Assembly (NCBI GenBank): GCA_030068075.1
Contig: CM057836.1
Location: 72,825,788 to 72,889,787, forward strand
Direction: 5' to 3'
Length of the DNA stretch: 64,000 nt
Source: Paguma larvata
Lineage: Eukaryota > Chordata > Mammalia > Carnivora > Viverridae
Part shown: positions 43,616 through 54,235 of the stretch, piece by piece
Layout: each line of letters begins with the position of its first letter
How positions within the stretch are numbered: the first letter of the stretch is position 1
The notes under the pieces: generated by a model
Told to the model about the DNA's origin: nothing
What the model saw: only the letters and a program-made list of their open reading frames with translations
The model's database searches: none
Position numbers and translations under genes: made by a program

Positions 43616-43872
43616 TTAGAACCACCAGACTCAATGGAAAGAGGCTGGATCAGGCTGAGTAATACAGGATTGTTGGGGTTTTCTCTGGTTCTTTTCATTG
43701 GAGAGGAGGTGTTGTTGTTTTAAAAAATGTAAGAAAACGAATTTTCCTTTGTCACTTGTAAGTTTATATCTAAGGCAATTCCTCTAACAGATTTTAGAAA
43801 TCCTTAGAGCAATAATCACATCATTTCAGTGCATGATGCCTTCTCATTTTTATATACTCATACCCATTCTGA

Positions 43873-43920
43873 TGTGTGTGTATATATGTACATATATATA
43901 TATATACGTATATATATTTT
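43873..43920. repeat. TG/TA-rich microsatellite
   Basis: (TG)n followed by interrupted (TA)n with an internal ACGT. The TA part is self-complementary. Confidence 0.9.
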
Positions 43921-46214
43921 TAATTATAGTTTTAATTATATTATCATCACACAGTATACCATAGCCTAGCAAGTGGCTCTGAAAAGGAAAAGCCACATAA
44001 AAATCAATGCTACTTACTCTTTGTGGCACTGGTTATTCTTTCACTGACCTTAGATGTTTTGTTGGATGCAACTGTGTAAGCACCCCGGCATTTTTTTTAT
44101 AAAGCTAATCCCCTATACTGAACTGCTAAAAAAAAATAAAACAGCTTTCTAAGGATATGTTCTCTACACACAATTAATGCAGCACGTGTGCCATATCTAG
44201 TTTCTATGCATGTACACCAGATCTGTGAAAAAGAAGGAAACATTCGAAGCTCTTCAGAAGTTAGAAGCAGGTAATAGTCTGATGCTTATAAACCAAGTCT
44301 TTTGGAAGACAAACTGCTTCCTAATCTATGGCAGCTCCTTTTCAATTCCTCTTGTTTTGTTTTTATTTCTGCTACTCATAGACGCAGGGGTGTGTTTCCA
44401 TGCTGGGTATGTTTGGAGCCAGGGGTGCTCCAAAGACCCTCCAGCTGATCCTGAGCCAGTGTCGCTAAAGACAGCCCTGGCTCTGCCTGGATAGCCCCAT
44501 ACCATTTAAAACGCCACTCTTAGGTAAAAGTCTGTAAGGGATTTCAGAACAATTCCTTTAGCCTTTCTTGAAAGGGGTACATTTTTTAAAAGTTCATCTG
44601 CAGGCTTCGAAAGCCAGTAAGCTGTAAGTTCTTGTGAAGAACGGCTTGCTGTAAGCTTCTGTGGTTGATTACATGCTAAGAAAACCATTGGAACATTATG
44701 TTCACTTGTCTACCAGCGTCTCCAGTACAGTACGTCGTTCTGTGGGCCTCTCCCTAAACGCACTCCGCTTGAATTTACCATTACTTGTGGATTTTGCACC
44801 AGCAAAGAGTTTTAAGGATTTCGGCCCGGTTCAGTGTCTCAGTTTAACATAGAGGTTACAAGTTTGAAAGGGTTTTTTGATAATTAAGGTGCAACTCACA
44901 TTGCTGCCCCTTTGACATGACTGCCAAAACAGCGGACGTGGTGAAGCCACACTCTCTCTCCAAGCGGAATTAAGTGTGCGCTGCCGTGTGCTCACCTGTG
45001 CAGATGCCGCTCCCCGTGGGGAGTGCAAGAGGAGTAACGGGTCTTTCTTTTCTGCCACAGTTGGAATTTATAGTTAGAGTGTAATATTAAGAGCAGTAGA
45101 TTTGAAAATACATATCGAACCTGTGGTTTTTGGCTTAAGAAATTATTTCTGAACTTTCATATGTGTCCCACCACTTACTCTACCATCATAGTGAAGAAGG
45201 CCGGGTTTTCTCTTGGGGCACAAGCTCTCTTTTTAAACCACTGAACGTCTCCCTGAATGACAAAATACGACCTGCTCTCTCTGTACCTACTCACAAAATA
45301 ACTGTGCTCTTGCATGTAATGTTTTGTTTACTGATATAAAAGTGGCAACTGAGTAAGACGAGTGGATAAAAATAGACCAGTACTAAAGTCTCTTGGAAAT
45401 GTTGAGAGTAGACAGACAACTTCAGGCCCCCAGCCCTCCCAGCCTGGCTCTCTGCGGGATTGCGAATCCCGTGTGTTGGGCCCACACAGCACACGCTAAG
45501 AGCAAGTTGTTTTCAAAGTGACGGGCTTGCGTCTCCATGGTTCCCCTGTGCTCTGAGGAGTGCCGCAGTCCTTCAGTGTCATGACGCCAGTCCCGCGCTC
45601 CTAAACCCAATGGACATATCTGAAGTCTCACGAGTCTCGAGAATTTCTTATTCTTCGGGGAAAATCTTACAAAGATGAACTCTGTGAGAGGAAAAACCTT
45701 GAGTTCGTAACAAGTTTCTGTTGAAAATATCAGCGATTTTAGGTTATATAAGCATTCCGCCTGAACAACAAGCCTCATCTCTGCTGCAAGGTCTGTGTTT
45801 TAACTTTGTGCAGATGTGCGCTAAGAGAACACGATGTGCTTATTTGTTGCATTTATGCTACTTTCTTACTTTAAGTAAGATGGATGAAATTACATACTAA
45901 ATAAAAACAGCAGCTCCGACTGCAGTCCTTAGCAAACCGAAAAAGCCTTCCAGAGACAGTGGAGAAAGTGACACTGTGACTTCAATAACTCATTGACTTG
46001 TGAGAGAATCTACGTAAATGTATTTATGTAACAATTTCTGGGCGGGATTTATCAGTGTTAGCTGTCTCCTGTGTAAAATTAATCTGCCATTAAATCATGT
46101 TGGTGAAATGCTACCAGAAGTATTCTGTTTTACATCTTAACCAAACAGAGCCCTTCTCGCGACATGACTGCAGCTCTGCACAGGCACACGCTGATGTGTA
46201 TGGCGTGAAACGCC
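43921..46214. other. Intronic stretch, largely unassigned
   Basis: 2.3 kb without an exon. A somewhat GC-richer patch at 45420-45660 carries overlapping open frames on both strands (longest 118 codons, - strand, 45422-45778) but no recognisable domain. Confidence 0.4.
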
Positions 46215-46390
46215 AGCCGGTGAAAACGGCCGTGTGGCCTCGGGCAAGTTATTTAACTTCCCCGAACCCCAGTTTTCCTTTTCTGCGTGCTAGGACACCT
46301 AGCCTTTACGACTATTGTCAGGATTAAATGAACACATCTGTCAAGCACTAGCGTAATTTCTGGCACTTACTTGTTAGTGGATGTTCACCT
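46215..46390 (+). repeat. MIR
   Basis: 'GCCGTGTGGCCTCGGGCAAG', 'TTATTTAACTTCCCCGAACC', 'CCAGTTTTCCTTTTCTGCGT', 'GACTATTGTCAGGATTAAAT' and 'GTAATTTCTGGCACTTACTT', then GTTAGTGGATGTTCACC. Confidence 0.87.
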
Positions 46391-46726
46391 TCCTTCTGTG
46401 TTCCAGGCTTCATAAAGTGCAGTGTATTTTTATATGGCATTTTTGAGGCAGAAAGTACTTTGTATTGAGTATTACTTATCCTACCCAGTTCTAAAATGAA
46501 ACTTTGTATCGCATATTACTTACCACACTCAACTCCAGGGTGAAAATTCAGAATATGTAGAATGAATTTTTCTTAGGCGATTTTAAAGAACTCATATGTA
46601 TTGAATGATTACCAAGTGTAAAATGTTGTTTCCTACCGTTTACAGTTGAATGTATTTGAAATCCAGGAAGGGAACGGTCCATCCGACTGCTGTATTTCCA
46701 GTTTATTTTGTAGTCCCTCTCCCCTT

Positions 46727-46797
46727 TTGTTTGCTGTTTTCCTTTTTCCGCAACCCTGCTATAACTTTAAGAAACTTTTCAAAATAAAGTAGCTTTT
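46727..46797. repeat. Left 71-bp target-site duplication of an L1
   Basis: Runs from TTGTTTGCTGTTTTCC to AAAATAAAGTAGCTTTT. It is identical at all 71 positions to 47339-47409 by eye. It immediately precedes the poly-T (antisense poly-A) of the L1. Confidence 0.95.
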
Positions 46798-47338
46798 TTT
46801 TTTTTTTTTTAATATTTATTTATTTTTTTTTTCATTATAATAGTTTATTTTCAAATTGGTTTACATATAACACCCAGTGTTCATCCCAACATGTGCCCTT
46901 TTTAATGCCCATCACCCCGTCTCCCCCCTCCCTCATCCCCCTCACCCTCAGTTTGTTCTTAGTCCTTGAGAGTCTCTTATGTTTGATCTCCCTCCCTCTC
47001 CGTGTCTTTTTTTCCTTTCCCCTCTTCCCCTTCCCCTGGTTTTTGCTTAGTCTCACAAAGTCCACCTATTCGTGGAAACATATGGTGTCTGTCTTTTTCT
47101 GACTGACTTATTTCACTTAACATAATACCCTCCAGTTCCATCCATGTTGCTACACATGGCCAGATTTCATTTTTTCTCATTGCCACGTAGTAGTCCATTG
47201 TATATATGTGCCACAACTTCTTTATCCATTCGTCAGTTGATGGGCACTTGGTTTGCTTCCACGATTTGGCTATTGTCGAAAGTGCTGCTATGAACATTGG
47301 GGTACACGTACCCCTATGCATCAGCATTCCTGTGTCAC
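46798..47338 (-). mobile_element. Young carnivore L1, antisense, 5'-truncated
   Basis: A 541-bp insertion in reverse orientation. It has poly-T, then L1 3'UTR text ('TAGTTTATTTTCAAATTGGT', 'CACCCAGTGTTCATCCCAAC'), a C-rich stretch, 'TGGTTTTTGCTTAGTCTCAC' and 'CCTCCAGTTCCATCCATGTT', and ends in ORF2 C-terminal sequence. On the minus strand a frame translates to 'MLMHRGTCTPMFIAALSTIA' and 'WIKKLWHIYTMDYYVAMRKN', which is L1 ORF2. It is 5'-truncated and retains only the ORF2 tail. Perfect 71-bp TSDs show it is recent. The minus-strand integration site reads GTC/AAAAGC, close to the L1 endonuclease preference TT/AAAA. Confidence 0.96.
46915..46947 (-). other. G-quadruplex motif in L1 3'UTR
   Basis: On the minus strand there are five G runs of at least three (GGG, GGGGG, GGG, GGGGGG, GGGG) separated by loops of 1-4 bases. 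G-rich 3'UTR tracts able to form quadruplexes are a known L1 feature. On the SRBD1 sense strand it is C-rich. Confidence 0.8.
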
Positions 47339-47409
47339 TTGTTTGCTGTTTTCCTTTTTCCGCAACCCTGCTATAACTTTAAGAAACTTTTCAAAATAAA
47401 GTAGCTTTT
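47339..47409. repeat. Right 71-bp target-site duplication of an L1
   Basis: Identical partner of 46727-46797, located at the truncated 5' end of the L1. It is followed by GACTTTGTTCC unique flank. Confidence 0.95.
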
Positions 47410-49634
47410 GACTTTGTTCCATAGTCATTTAAAAATAGGATTGATCAATACGAAGCATTAGCCAGGAGCACAATTTGGTACTTTTTTATTGATTTCGGTT
47501 ACCAGTGCCCTCGGGCTCCTGGTGTGAGAATGAAAATGATATATGAAATATGCACCCAGGTGAAACAGACCAATGTTCTTCTTACATCTGCAACCACTAT
47601 AAACTGAATTCTTTATACGGAAGTGGCTTTGGAAGCAGTTTAGTCTCACGCACACGGGCACACGCGCACACAGAGACGCACAACCTTAAGACTCCAAGCC
47701 AGTGTTTTTGTTATTGAGGCCAAGACTTGTACAGTGCTTTGGAAATTTTCTGCCATTTAGTTACTTTTGTTAATTATAAGATGCCATTCAAAGTTATAGG
47801 TTTACAGCCCATGAATATGCCTCGACATTCTAATAGTTGACTGTAAGCCAGAGCCTTGAGGATTTGAAAGATGTTCTTCTAAATAGCTAGTTGCAGACCA
47901 ATCAAGCCAAGAGGATAAATACCGGGGAAGTCTGCTCAGCAGGGCATGCATCATTTAGAAAGTTGTGCAGAAAAGTTGGCTGTGGGCAGAAGTTGTCCTG
48001 TGTCCTCTGTCCCGTCCATCAGTTCAGCAGCTGTTCCCTGTCCCCAGGGCCCTTATGTGCTGCTGCCTGTCCAACAGCACTGACAGATACTGGCTGCCGC
48101 TCTGGTGGGCTGGAGAGGCCACGGACACACACTACAGCGTATATCTCACTGGCCACCAGTTTGGACAGAAACTCATTTCCGAAAAGAGAGACCAAGCACC
48201 AATTCCTGGGTCTTTCATTAGACCATTAACCAAGATCTATTCTCAAGAGAATTAGTTGGATTTGGGAGAGTCTCTCTGTGTTTCAACAAAAATATAGCTC
48301 TGGAAATATAGGAAGCTTGCACATTTGACCCCAACGAGATGCCCTCAGTGAGAGATGAGAGAACTGTCTCCGCCAGATGCCGCATGACCACTACTGTGTG
48401 ATCACTGAAGGGGCTTTTCTGGTTGCACACAACAATGCAAAACAAGACTGGAAATGACAAGCATTCCTTTTGCGATGATGCATCCCCCTGCCAAATGGGA
48501 TACGTCCCAATTCTGATTATAGACAAGCCTCCAACAGTTTTCTTTTTCCCTTCTTGTGTTCCAGAGACATCCTTAGAGGAAAGGATTTGAGGGCATTAGT
48601 ATCACTATCTGTCTGATTACTGTGTTGACATTTTTAAAGTGCCATTAATCATAGGAAATGGAACTTAATGATGTCGAAAAGTACCCAGCCAAGAACTGTC
48701 AAGAAAGTAAGCTACAGCCCAATATCCAGATGAAACCAGAGGGGGGAATTCCTTAACCCTTTGTTTTTTTCTTAATTATTATCGAACTCGGAAGCTAGGT
48801 AATTGAGAGGCAGCAAGCAAGAGAATGGCACACATAGCAAAGGGAAATTGAGGAAGGCAGGTATTTTGTAAATATTGCAACTATAATTTATACAGCCTAT
48901 GAAGATAATGTTCATCTTAAGATGATGTAATTGAGGTCTTCCTTGCTTCTAACCCTTCCATTTTGTAAGGAAGTTACTTCTTCCTTTTGGTATCCCTCCC
49001 ATATTTTTCCTGTGGGCTCTGAATACTTAATATATTTGATATAATCTATTTTGTGTGAAGCTTGACTGGTGGTGGGATTTGGGAATTAGTAGGCTGACAG
49101 TATGCCTGCACAGGTAACACTGCCCTCCTGGGGCCACAAAAGTAAAAAGCAGTGATGTGGCACATGAATGGAATAATTCATTTGTCAAAAGCTGGCAGTG
49201 CTTCCTGGGTATTTTGCCGGATTTTGGTATCATCAGTTCATCGTTCGCCTGTTAGCTAATTTAAATTCAAATAAGTGTTCCTAGCTCAAATTTAGGAAAC
49301 ATGAGGTAAGCAGAAATATCCTTATTTAGAAAATATATATGTGACACTGAACTCTGATGAAAAACCTACACTGTAAAGTGTTTCTGATCCTGATTTTGAG
49401 CAGGTGCTTCATTGGGAAACAGCCCAAGAACGTAAATCTGTCACCTTTTTCTTTTTTTATTCCAAGATAGATGGGACACACGGTAGGTGTTCAATCAAGA
49501 CCGATCGACTGGTTGATTAATGGTACATGGATCTGAGATGAATGAATTTTCGGGCGACCTGTTTGGAAAATAAGTAATATTTGGAGAATAAGTAATATTA
49601 TTAATACGTGCTGGGCTTTTTTTTGTCCCTGCAG
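47410..49634. other. End of the large SRBD1 intron, nothing recognised
   Basis: 2.2 kb with no supported exon and no clear repeat. Overlapping + strand frames at 47891-48255 have no family resemblance. The intron ends in a T-rich tract and CCCTGCAG acceptor. Confidence 0.5.
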
Positions 49635-49819
49635 GTTTTTGTCATTCATCAGAGGGACACTGTGTGAGATCGGAAAGCCCGAAATGGAGCAAAAAATAAA
49701 TTCATTCCTTGAAAAGGAGGGCATAGAGAAAATTGCAGAAAGTTTGCAAACAACTGTTCACACCTTACAGGTCATCATAGATGGTCTCAGCCAACCGGAG
49801 AGCTTTGACTTTCGAACAG
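49635..49819 (+). CDS. SRBD1: SRBD1 exon d: helical region before the S1 domain
   Basis: A 185-nt exon. AG from exon c plus G makes Arg. It then encodes [40 protein letters not shown] and [20 protein letters not shown] plus T, leaving a final G. Acceptor CCCTGCAG|G after TTTTTTTT; donor ACAG|GTAAGT is consensus. The segment is predicted helical and links the second Tex helical repeat (HPESY...) to the S1 domain. In Tex proteins the corresponding part ('...L..L..I...LL.P..DPR..F') carries the conserved DxR-like end, here FDFRTDF. It is the first exon after the 19.3-kb intron. Its exon phase changes from 2 to 1, so skipping it would shift the frame. Confidence 0.97.
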
Positions 49820-49849
49820 GTAAGTAATAAATTTTAATAACGGCACCTT

Positions 49850-50065
49850 GCATTTGTATGGCTCCCATTATCTCCCATGGCGTCTCGACAAACCTCTGCC
49901 ATAGGCAAAAATGGATATTATTCTCCATTCTATACGTGTGAAAACTAAAGCGTAGTGACCTTTCTTCAAAGTCATTGCAGTTGGTCTCCAGAGCCAAAGC
50001 TAGAAGCCCGTCTCCCGACTCCTTATCCCACGCTTATTTTCCATCACACTAGACTTAAATGCATC
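49850..50065 (-). repeat. MIR/L3-type relic, antisense
   Basis: 'CACCTTGCATTTGTATGGCT', 'TGGATATTATTCTCCATTCT', 'ACGTGTGAAAACTAAAGCGT', 'CAGAGCCAAAGCTAGAAGCC' and 'GTCTCCCGACTCCTTATCCC' follow the reverse MIR/L3 order (fraction: 'tattattatccccattttacag ... gccaggattagaacccaggtctcctgactcc'). It begins about 30 bp after exon d. Confidence 0.7.
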
Positions 50066-50570
50066 ACACACCGGCTGCTGTGTGCATGGAGATACTCAGT
50101 TTTCATAATCCTTTTGTAAGCTGTTATCTCCTAGGAGCCGGAAGTCCAAGGTAAGGCATTCAGTTTACAAACTGAAAAGTGAATCTTCTTCCTAAATTAC
50201 AGCCTTCCAAGTTCCTGGATTCTGTGTCAGCGAACACATTGAACAAATAAGATATTATATCTCTGTTGACTTTCCTTCTAATTAAAAGTGCTCCCAGCTT
50301 TCAGCATAGGTAGAGGGTGAGGGAAGTATAACAGCCATAGTTGTTGAGAGCAATGACCTGATGAAAAGAATTAAGGTATCAAGTGACCTACTTCCTAAAG
50401 AAATTTGAATAGGAAGCACCGAGATTTAAATGAGTTTGTACTTGTCTCATAACCAGTTTTATGACACCACGTTTAGGGCTTGACTCTTCAATCTGAGTTA
50501 TGCTCTTTTGAGGGGGTTAAACATGCTTCTTTGAAAAGGTTTAAAGGAGTTTAAAAATACACACAATAAG
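50066..50570. other. Intronic stretch with nothing recognised
   Basis: No exon or nameable repeat. Confidence 0.5.
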
Positions 50571-50687
50571 AGGTCCCTGGCTGGCTCAGTTGGAAAAGCA
50601 TGTGACTCTTATCTCAGGGTTGTGAGTTCGAGCCCTACGTTAGGTGTAGAGAATACTAAAAAATAAATAAACTTAAAAAAAAAAAAC
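50571..50687 (+). mobile_element. Carnivore SINE, short form
   Basis: 'GGTCCCTGGCTGGCTCAGTT', 'GGAAAAGCATGTGACTCTTA', 'GGGTTGTGAGTTCGAGCCCT' and 'AAAAATAAATAAACTTAAAA'. The head and tail are present, and the CT-rich middle is absent. Confidence 0.9.
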
Positions 50688-52544
50688 CCACCCAGTGAGT
50701 TATACTATTCCCTCAACTTTTCTGTAAGTCAGAAATTATTTTTTTTTTGAAGTTGGAGAAAAAATACGCAATATGATCTATGACAAAAATGTAGGAGTAG
50801 GAGCCCCCAGGGTGGTCCATCCGAAGTGGATGTTTCAGTAGACAGATCGGTCTTCATCTGGGGGCCTGACATCCTTGTATGTGAATCCCCTGGGTGTTGT
50901 TTAGCAGGATCCGAGGGAGAGCGGCGGTTCTCAAATCCGCTGGGATACGAGGGTGGTGTGCCTAGAACCACCGCACTAAAAGACGGAAATATGCTGTCTC
51001 TAGCTGCAGGCCTCCTGTGCTGGGCTTCCTTGTCCGTCTTCATTTTTCTGTCTTGATGTCGATTGCTCCATTATCCCAGTTACATTGTAGACTCAGAGCA
51101 AAGATCAACATTCAGATTATATGGTTCAATTAAACAACCAACTGCCAGGCAGAGGTCCTCACTTTGGCATGCCCTTAGTGAGCAGAAACACAGATGCACC
51201 TGCGCCGTGGACCAAGCCTACCAGTTACTGCAGGGTTCTAGCACTGTGACAAGTGAAGTTTCAAATATGTCTCTTTTAAACTCACTTTGGAATTGACCTT
51301 CACCCTAGTGTAAGTCACAATTTTCAAAATGTCTGAAAGCTTTTGTTTTAATACTAAAAGTATCCCCGAGGGGGAAGGCAAACAGTCATACTTGTCAACA
51401 ATACTACTTGGATAGTATTTTGGATATTTCCTCGTTACCGTATTTATAAATGTTATATCTTTTCTTTTCTCCATTTTCGCCAAAATATTTCCTTCCTCGA
51501 TGCCACATTCTTTTTCTGTACTCATCCTGTCCTCTGTTTTCTCAGTGGTGTGATCACTTCTATTTTTCTTCACACTCTGGTTGCTAGTTAGCTCCCATAA
51601 TTGGGTTGGTCAGAAGCAGCCCAATGACAGCAGACTAAATATGTAGCCTTGGCAATCACAGCGTTAATGTTTGTCTGGTACAGAGAGGATTTTCTGATTT
51701 CTCCGTGGCCCAGGCTGCCTCAGGAACATGTTAAGTAGTTCCTGACTCTGATTTTCCATGCAAAATTAAACTAAGCAGCTGATCAGGAACCCGTGGGGAA
51801 TCTGTAGCAGCTGGACCTCTGTAAGGAAAAAGAATTTCCAAGCGTAAAAACAATGCCTATGAGACCTCAAGACCGGCCTACCTCTGCCCCTGATCAGTGA
51901 CTCAGTTTCACTTTGCTTTGACACAGTCTCTGCCCAGTGTAATATTACATTACAACGGGTTTCTTGCTTCTGGAATCCACTACTTCGGTGTCAGGGAGAA
52001 TTCTAAAGAATCAATTTGTTTTTGCATATTCCTTTTTTATGAGGAAAATGAGATTTGAGGTTTAAAGGGGGCTTTTTTGTTTTACAAGAAAAAGGTGAAT
52101 TAAAAAAAGAAAAACAAACCATTTCAGGATGGTTGGACTGGGGGAGGGGAACCAAGAGGTGGCCAGTTGTTAGTACAACTGTAAAGGATAGCTTTAACAA
52201 GTAATCAGGATCAAGCCAACAGCTGTGGAGGAAAAGGAAGTGGGATGGGTGGAGGGAAAATGAGGCCTTGGTAAAAGGAGATCCAAGCATAGAATGTTCT
52301 TTGTTATTAGAATCAACATTCAGTAATCCTAGGAAAGGGGGCCAAGAAGAGCATGGGAAAATGGAATCCACAGATAACCCAAAGCCCCATTTGGAGTTTT
52401 AGCTCTACACTTCTCCCTCATAAAACCTCTGTTGTTGTTTTTGTTTTGCTTTTACTAGAGCCATAATTCCTTGGCACGCTTAATACCCACTTTTTGGGAG
52501 GATGGTGTTAATGAACAGAGAAGTGGACACTGGGGCAAACAAGA
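50688..52544. other. Intronic stretch, unassigned
   Basis: 1.9 kb between exons d and e with no supported exon. Open frames at 50729-51056, 51238-51573 and 52003-52371 lack family resemblance or splice context. Confidence 0.45.
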
Positions 52545-52680
52545 AAAGAGGGCCATAAGGAACTTGAGAACAGAGATCTGTGTGTCTTCATCTTTGTAGC
52601 TCTAGCACCCAGCGGAGTGCATGGATAGGAGATCATACTAGGAGCTGATAAATGTTTGATGAACTGAATTGAAGGAGGAG
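52545..52680 (+). repeat. Possible L2 3' end
   Basis: 'GAACAGAGATCTGTGTGTCT', 'TCATCTTTGTAGCTCTAGCA', 'CCCAGCGGAGTGCATGGATA' and 'TGATAAATGTTTGATGAACT' follow the L2 3' end ('...gggcagggact...tgtatccccagcgcctagaacagtgcc...ataaatgtttgttgaatga'). Confidence 0.6.
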
Positions 52681-53169
52681 AAAGAAGATTAGGTACTGGC
52701 TGATCTGGGTTTCTGAGCCATAGATAATCAAGAATCTACATAAAGTTTTGATTGGATAAATATACTCAAAATGAAAGGAAATTGATTCTTGAATTCCAAG
52801 CTCGTGGAGGGAAATGAGAGAGGAGGACATTTCAGTTTCATCCACATTTGACCAAATGTTGATGTACTTTCCACCACCTGTAAACTGTTTGAGAATTCAG
52901 GAACCGAGGGGCAAACTCGCCATCTTTTGTCTGGGAATATCTTTTCTCAGTGCTTGTGATTTGGCCTTGTGCATTCATTGAGCAAAGATGTTTTCTCATC
53001 ACCTCCTCAAAAAAAGGAACACAAGGCCCTCTGTACTCTTCTCAGTCCTTGTGTGAATTGCTAATGTTTTCATGTTAGCAAGATAGAGTTTGAAGAGAAG
53101 AAAGTGTTCAAGTAAATTCTCTTGACTGTTCCTACTCTGTGAATGCTGCTTCTCCAGCTGAGATGCATT

Positions 53170-53275
53170 TTCCCCGAAGGCAGGCCTGGGTTTCAGCTCC
53201 TTTCATGGCCCCTCTCAGCGCTTACTGCTGGCCCAGCACATAACCGATACGTGGTAAATACTTACTTACTAGTGC
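53170..53275 (+). repeat. Possible L2/MIR 3' end
   Basis: 'GCCCAGCACATAACCGATAC' and 'GTGGTAAATACTTACT' resemble the '...gcacatagtaggtgctcaataaata' 3' end. It sits within 70 bp of the last SRBD1 acceptor. Confidence 0.4.
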
Positions 53276-53339
53276 ATGTTGTGTCTAGGAAGTACAGTAC
53301 CTACTATTTACACTGTCTTTTTCCCCCCTTTCCTTATAG

Positions 53340-53629
53340 ATTTTGATAAGCCTGATTTCAAGAGAAGCATAGTCTGCTTGGAAGACCTGCAGGTTGGGAC
53401 AGTTCTTACGGGCAAAGTCGAGAATGCCACTCTGTTTGGAATTTTTGTAGATATAGGAGTGGGGAGATCAGGGCTGATTCCCATACGAAATGTAACAGAA
53501 GCAAAACTTTCCAAAACAAAGAAGAGGAGGAGTCTTGGACTGGGCCCTGGAGAAAGAGTGGAAGTTCAAGTACTCAACATTGACATCCCCCGATCTAGGA
53601 TTACTCTGGACCTCATTCGGGTGTTGTGA
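53340..53629 (+). CDS. SRBD1: SRBD1 terminal exon e: S1 RNA-binding domain and stop
   Basis: The terminal coding exon. Acceptor TCCTTATAG|A; G from exon d plus AT makes Asp. It encodes [80 protein letters not shown] and [15 protein letters not shown], then TGA at 53627-53629. The S1 OB-fold is plain: 'L..G.VL.G.V.N.T.FG.FVDIGV...GL(I)..' with the FGxFVDIGV strand-3 signature, a basic loop (SKTKKRR) and 'GPG..V.V.VL.ID..R.RI.L.L'. Bacterial Tex ends with the same domain, which binds RNA or single-stranded nucleic acid. The exons in this window give about 313 residues of a protein of about 1,000. The stop lies a few codons after the last S1 strand, so there is no long C-terminal tail. Confidence 0.98.
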
Positions 53630-53784
53630 GTGTCGCACTAAAAGTCACATCCTTATTTTATTTCCTCATTTCTATAGATGGGCAAGAATAAGTCAGGTGT
53701 TTTGTGAATTCTAGGTCGCAGATGAAAAAGAATTCACTCAATATCGGAAGTATTTTTCAAATGATTTCCTTATTTTTCCTTCTG

Positions 53785-53790
53785 AATAAA
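53785..53790 (+). terminator. SRBD1: Candidate proximal polyadenylation signal
   Basis: AATAAA 156 nt after the stop codon, followed 20-35 nt later by a T-rich run (TTTCTTTTCCCCTT). Confidence 0.5.
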
Positions 53791-54204
53791 TAGAAAACAG
53801 CTCAATTTCTTTTCCCCTTAAAAACAACTGATAGACGTCCTTATGTGTCTTTACTTAGTAATGATTTTCTGACCCAAATTTTATTTTTTGTACTTCATCT
53901 TTGACTCCTTTTGCATTTTGTATAACAGATTGTTTCATTTCTACTTGCCAGCTTGCCTTGCTGGACTTGTATGGAATTGCTTTCTTCATCTGAATTGTAT
54001 GATGTTTCTTGACACAGTAGGACGGGCAGTGTTTTGCCCTCCTTTTTACAGATTTTTTTAAATCAGGTACCTTTTGGACTTGACTCATGATTTTCTCTCG
54101 CCAAGCAAATAAAAAATAGGCCAACTGGATCCTGCTGTGTTCGTAACCATGAAGTTTGAATGGCTCAAAACATTTCTGAGAAGGATATATGTATTGATCA
54201 CTAC

Positions 54205-54210
54205 AATAAA
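54205..54210 (+). terminator. SRBD1: Candidate distal polyadenylation signal
   Basis: AATAAA 576 nt after the stop codon, with TCTGTGG and GTGACCGTGTTTTTG downstream, a good GU-rich element. Confidence 0.55.
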
Positions 54211-54235
54211 GTTCTGTGGCTAGTGACCGTGTTTT

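Larger units (their letters stand above)
53630..54235 (+). other. SRBD1: SRBD1 3'UTR (putative)
   Basis: AT-rich sequence after the TGA. Two AATAAA hexamers are present, at 53785-53790 and 54205-54210. The end shown assumes cleavage after the second, which has a GT-rich element downstream (GTGACCGTGTTTTTG). With the first signal the UTR would be about 180 nt. The antisense open frame at 53855-54124 has no support. Confidence 0.6.

Noticed and set aside
45420..45660. GC-richer patch considered as a CpG island or retrocopy
   Set aside because: CpG dinucleotides are too few by eye for an island, no poly-A tail or TSD is visible, and neither strand gives a recognisable protein.
46977..47327. 116-codon minus-strand frame with clear protein similarity
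   Set aside because: It is the ORF2 C-terminus of the truncated L1, not a host gene. Recorded under the L1.
30303..49634. Possible missed SRBD1 exon in the 19.3-kb intron
   Set aside because: Exon c (ending AG) joins exon d (starting G) in frame to read ...YDIAM-R-FLSFI..., which fits the expected SRBD1 order with no gap.
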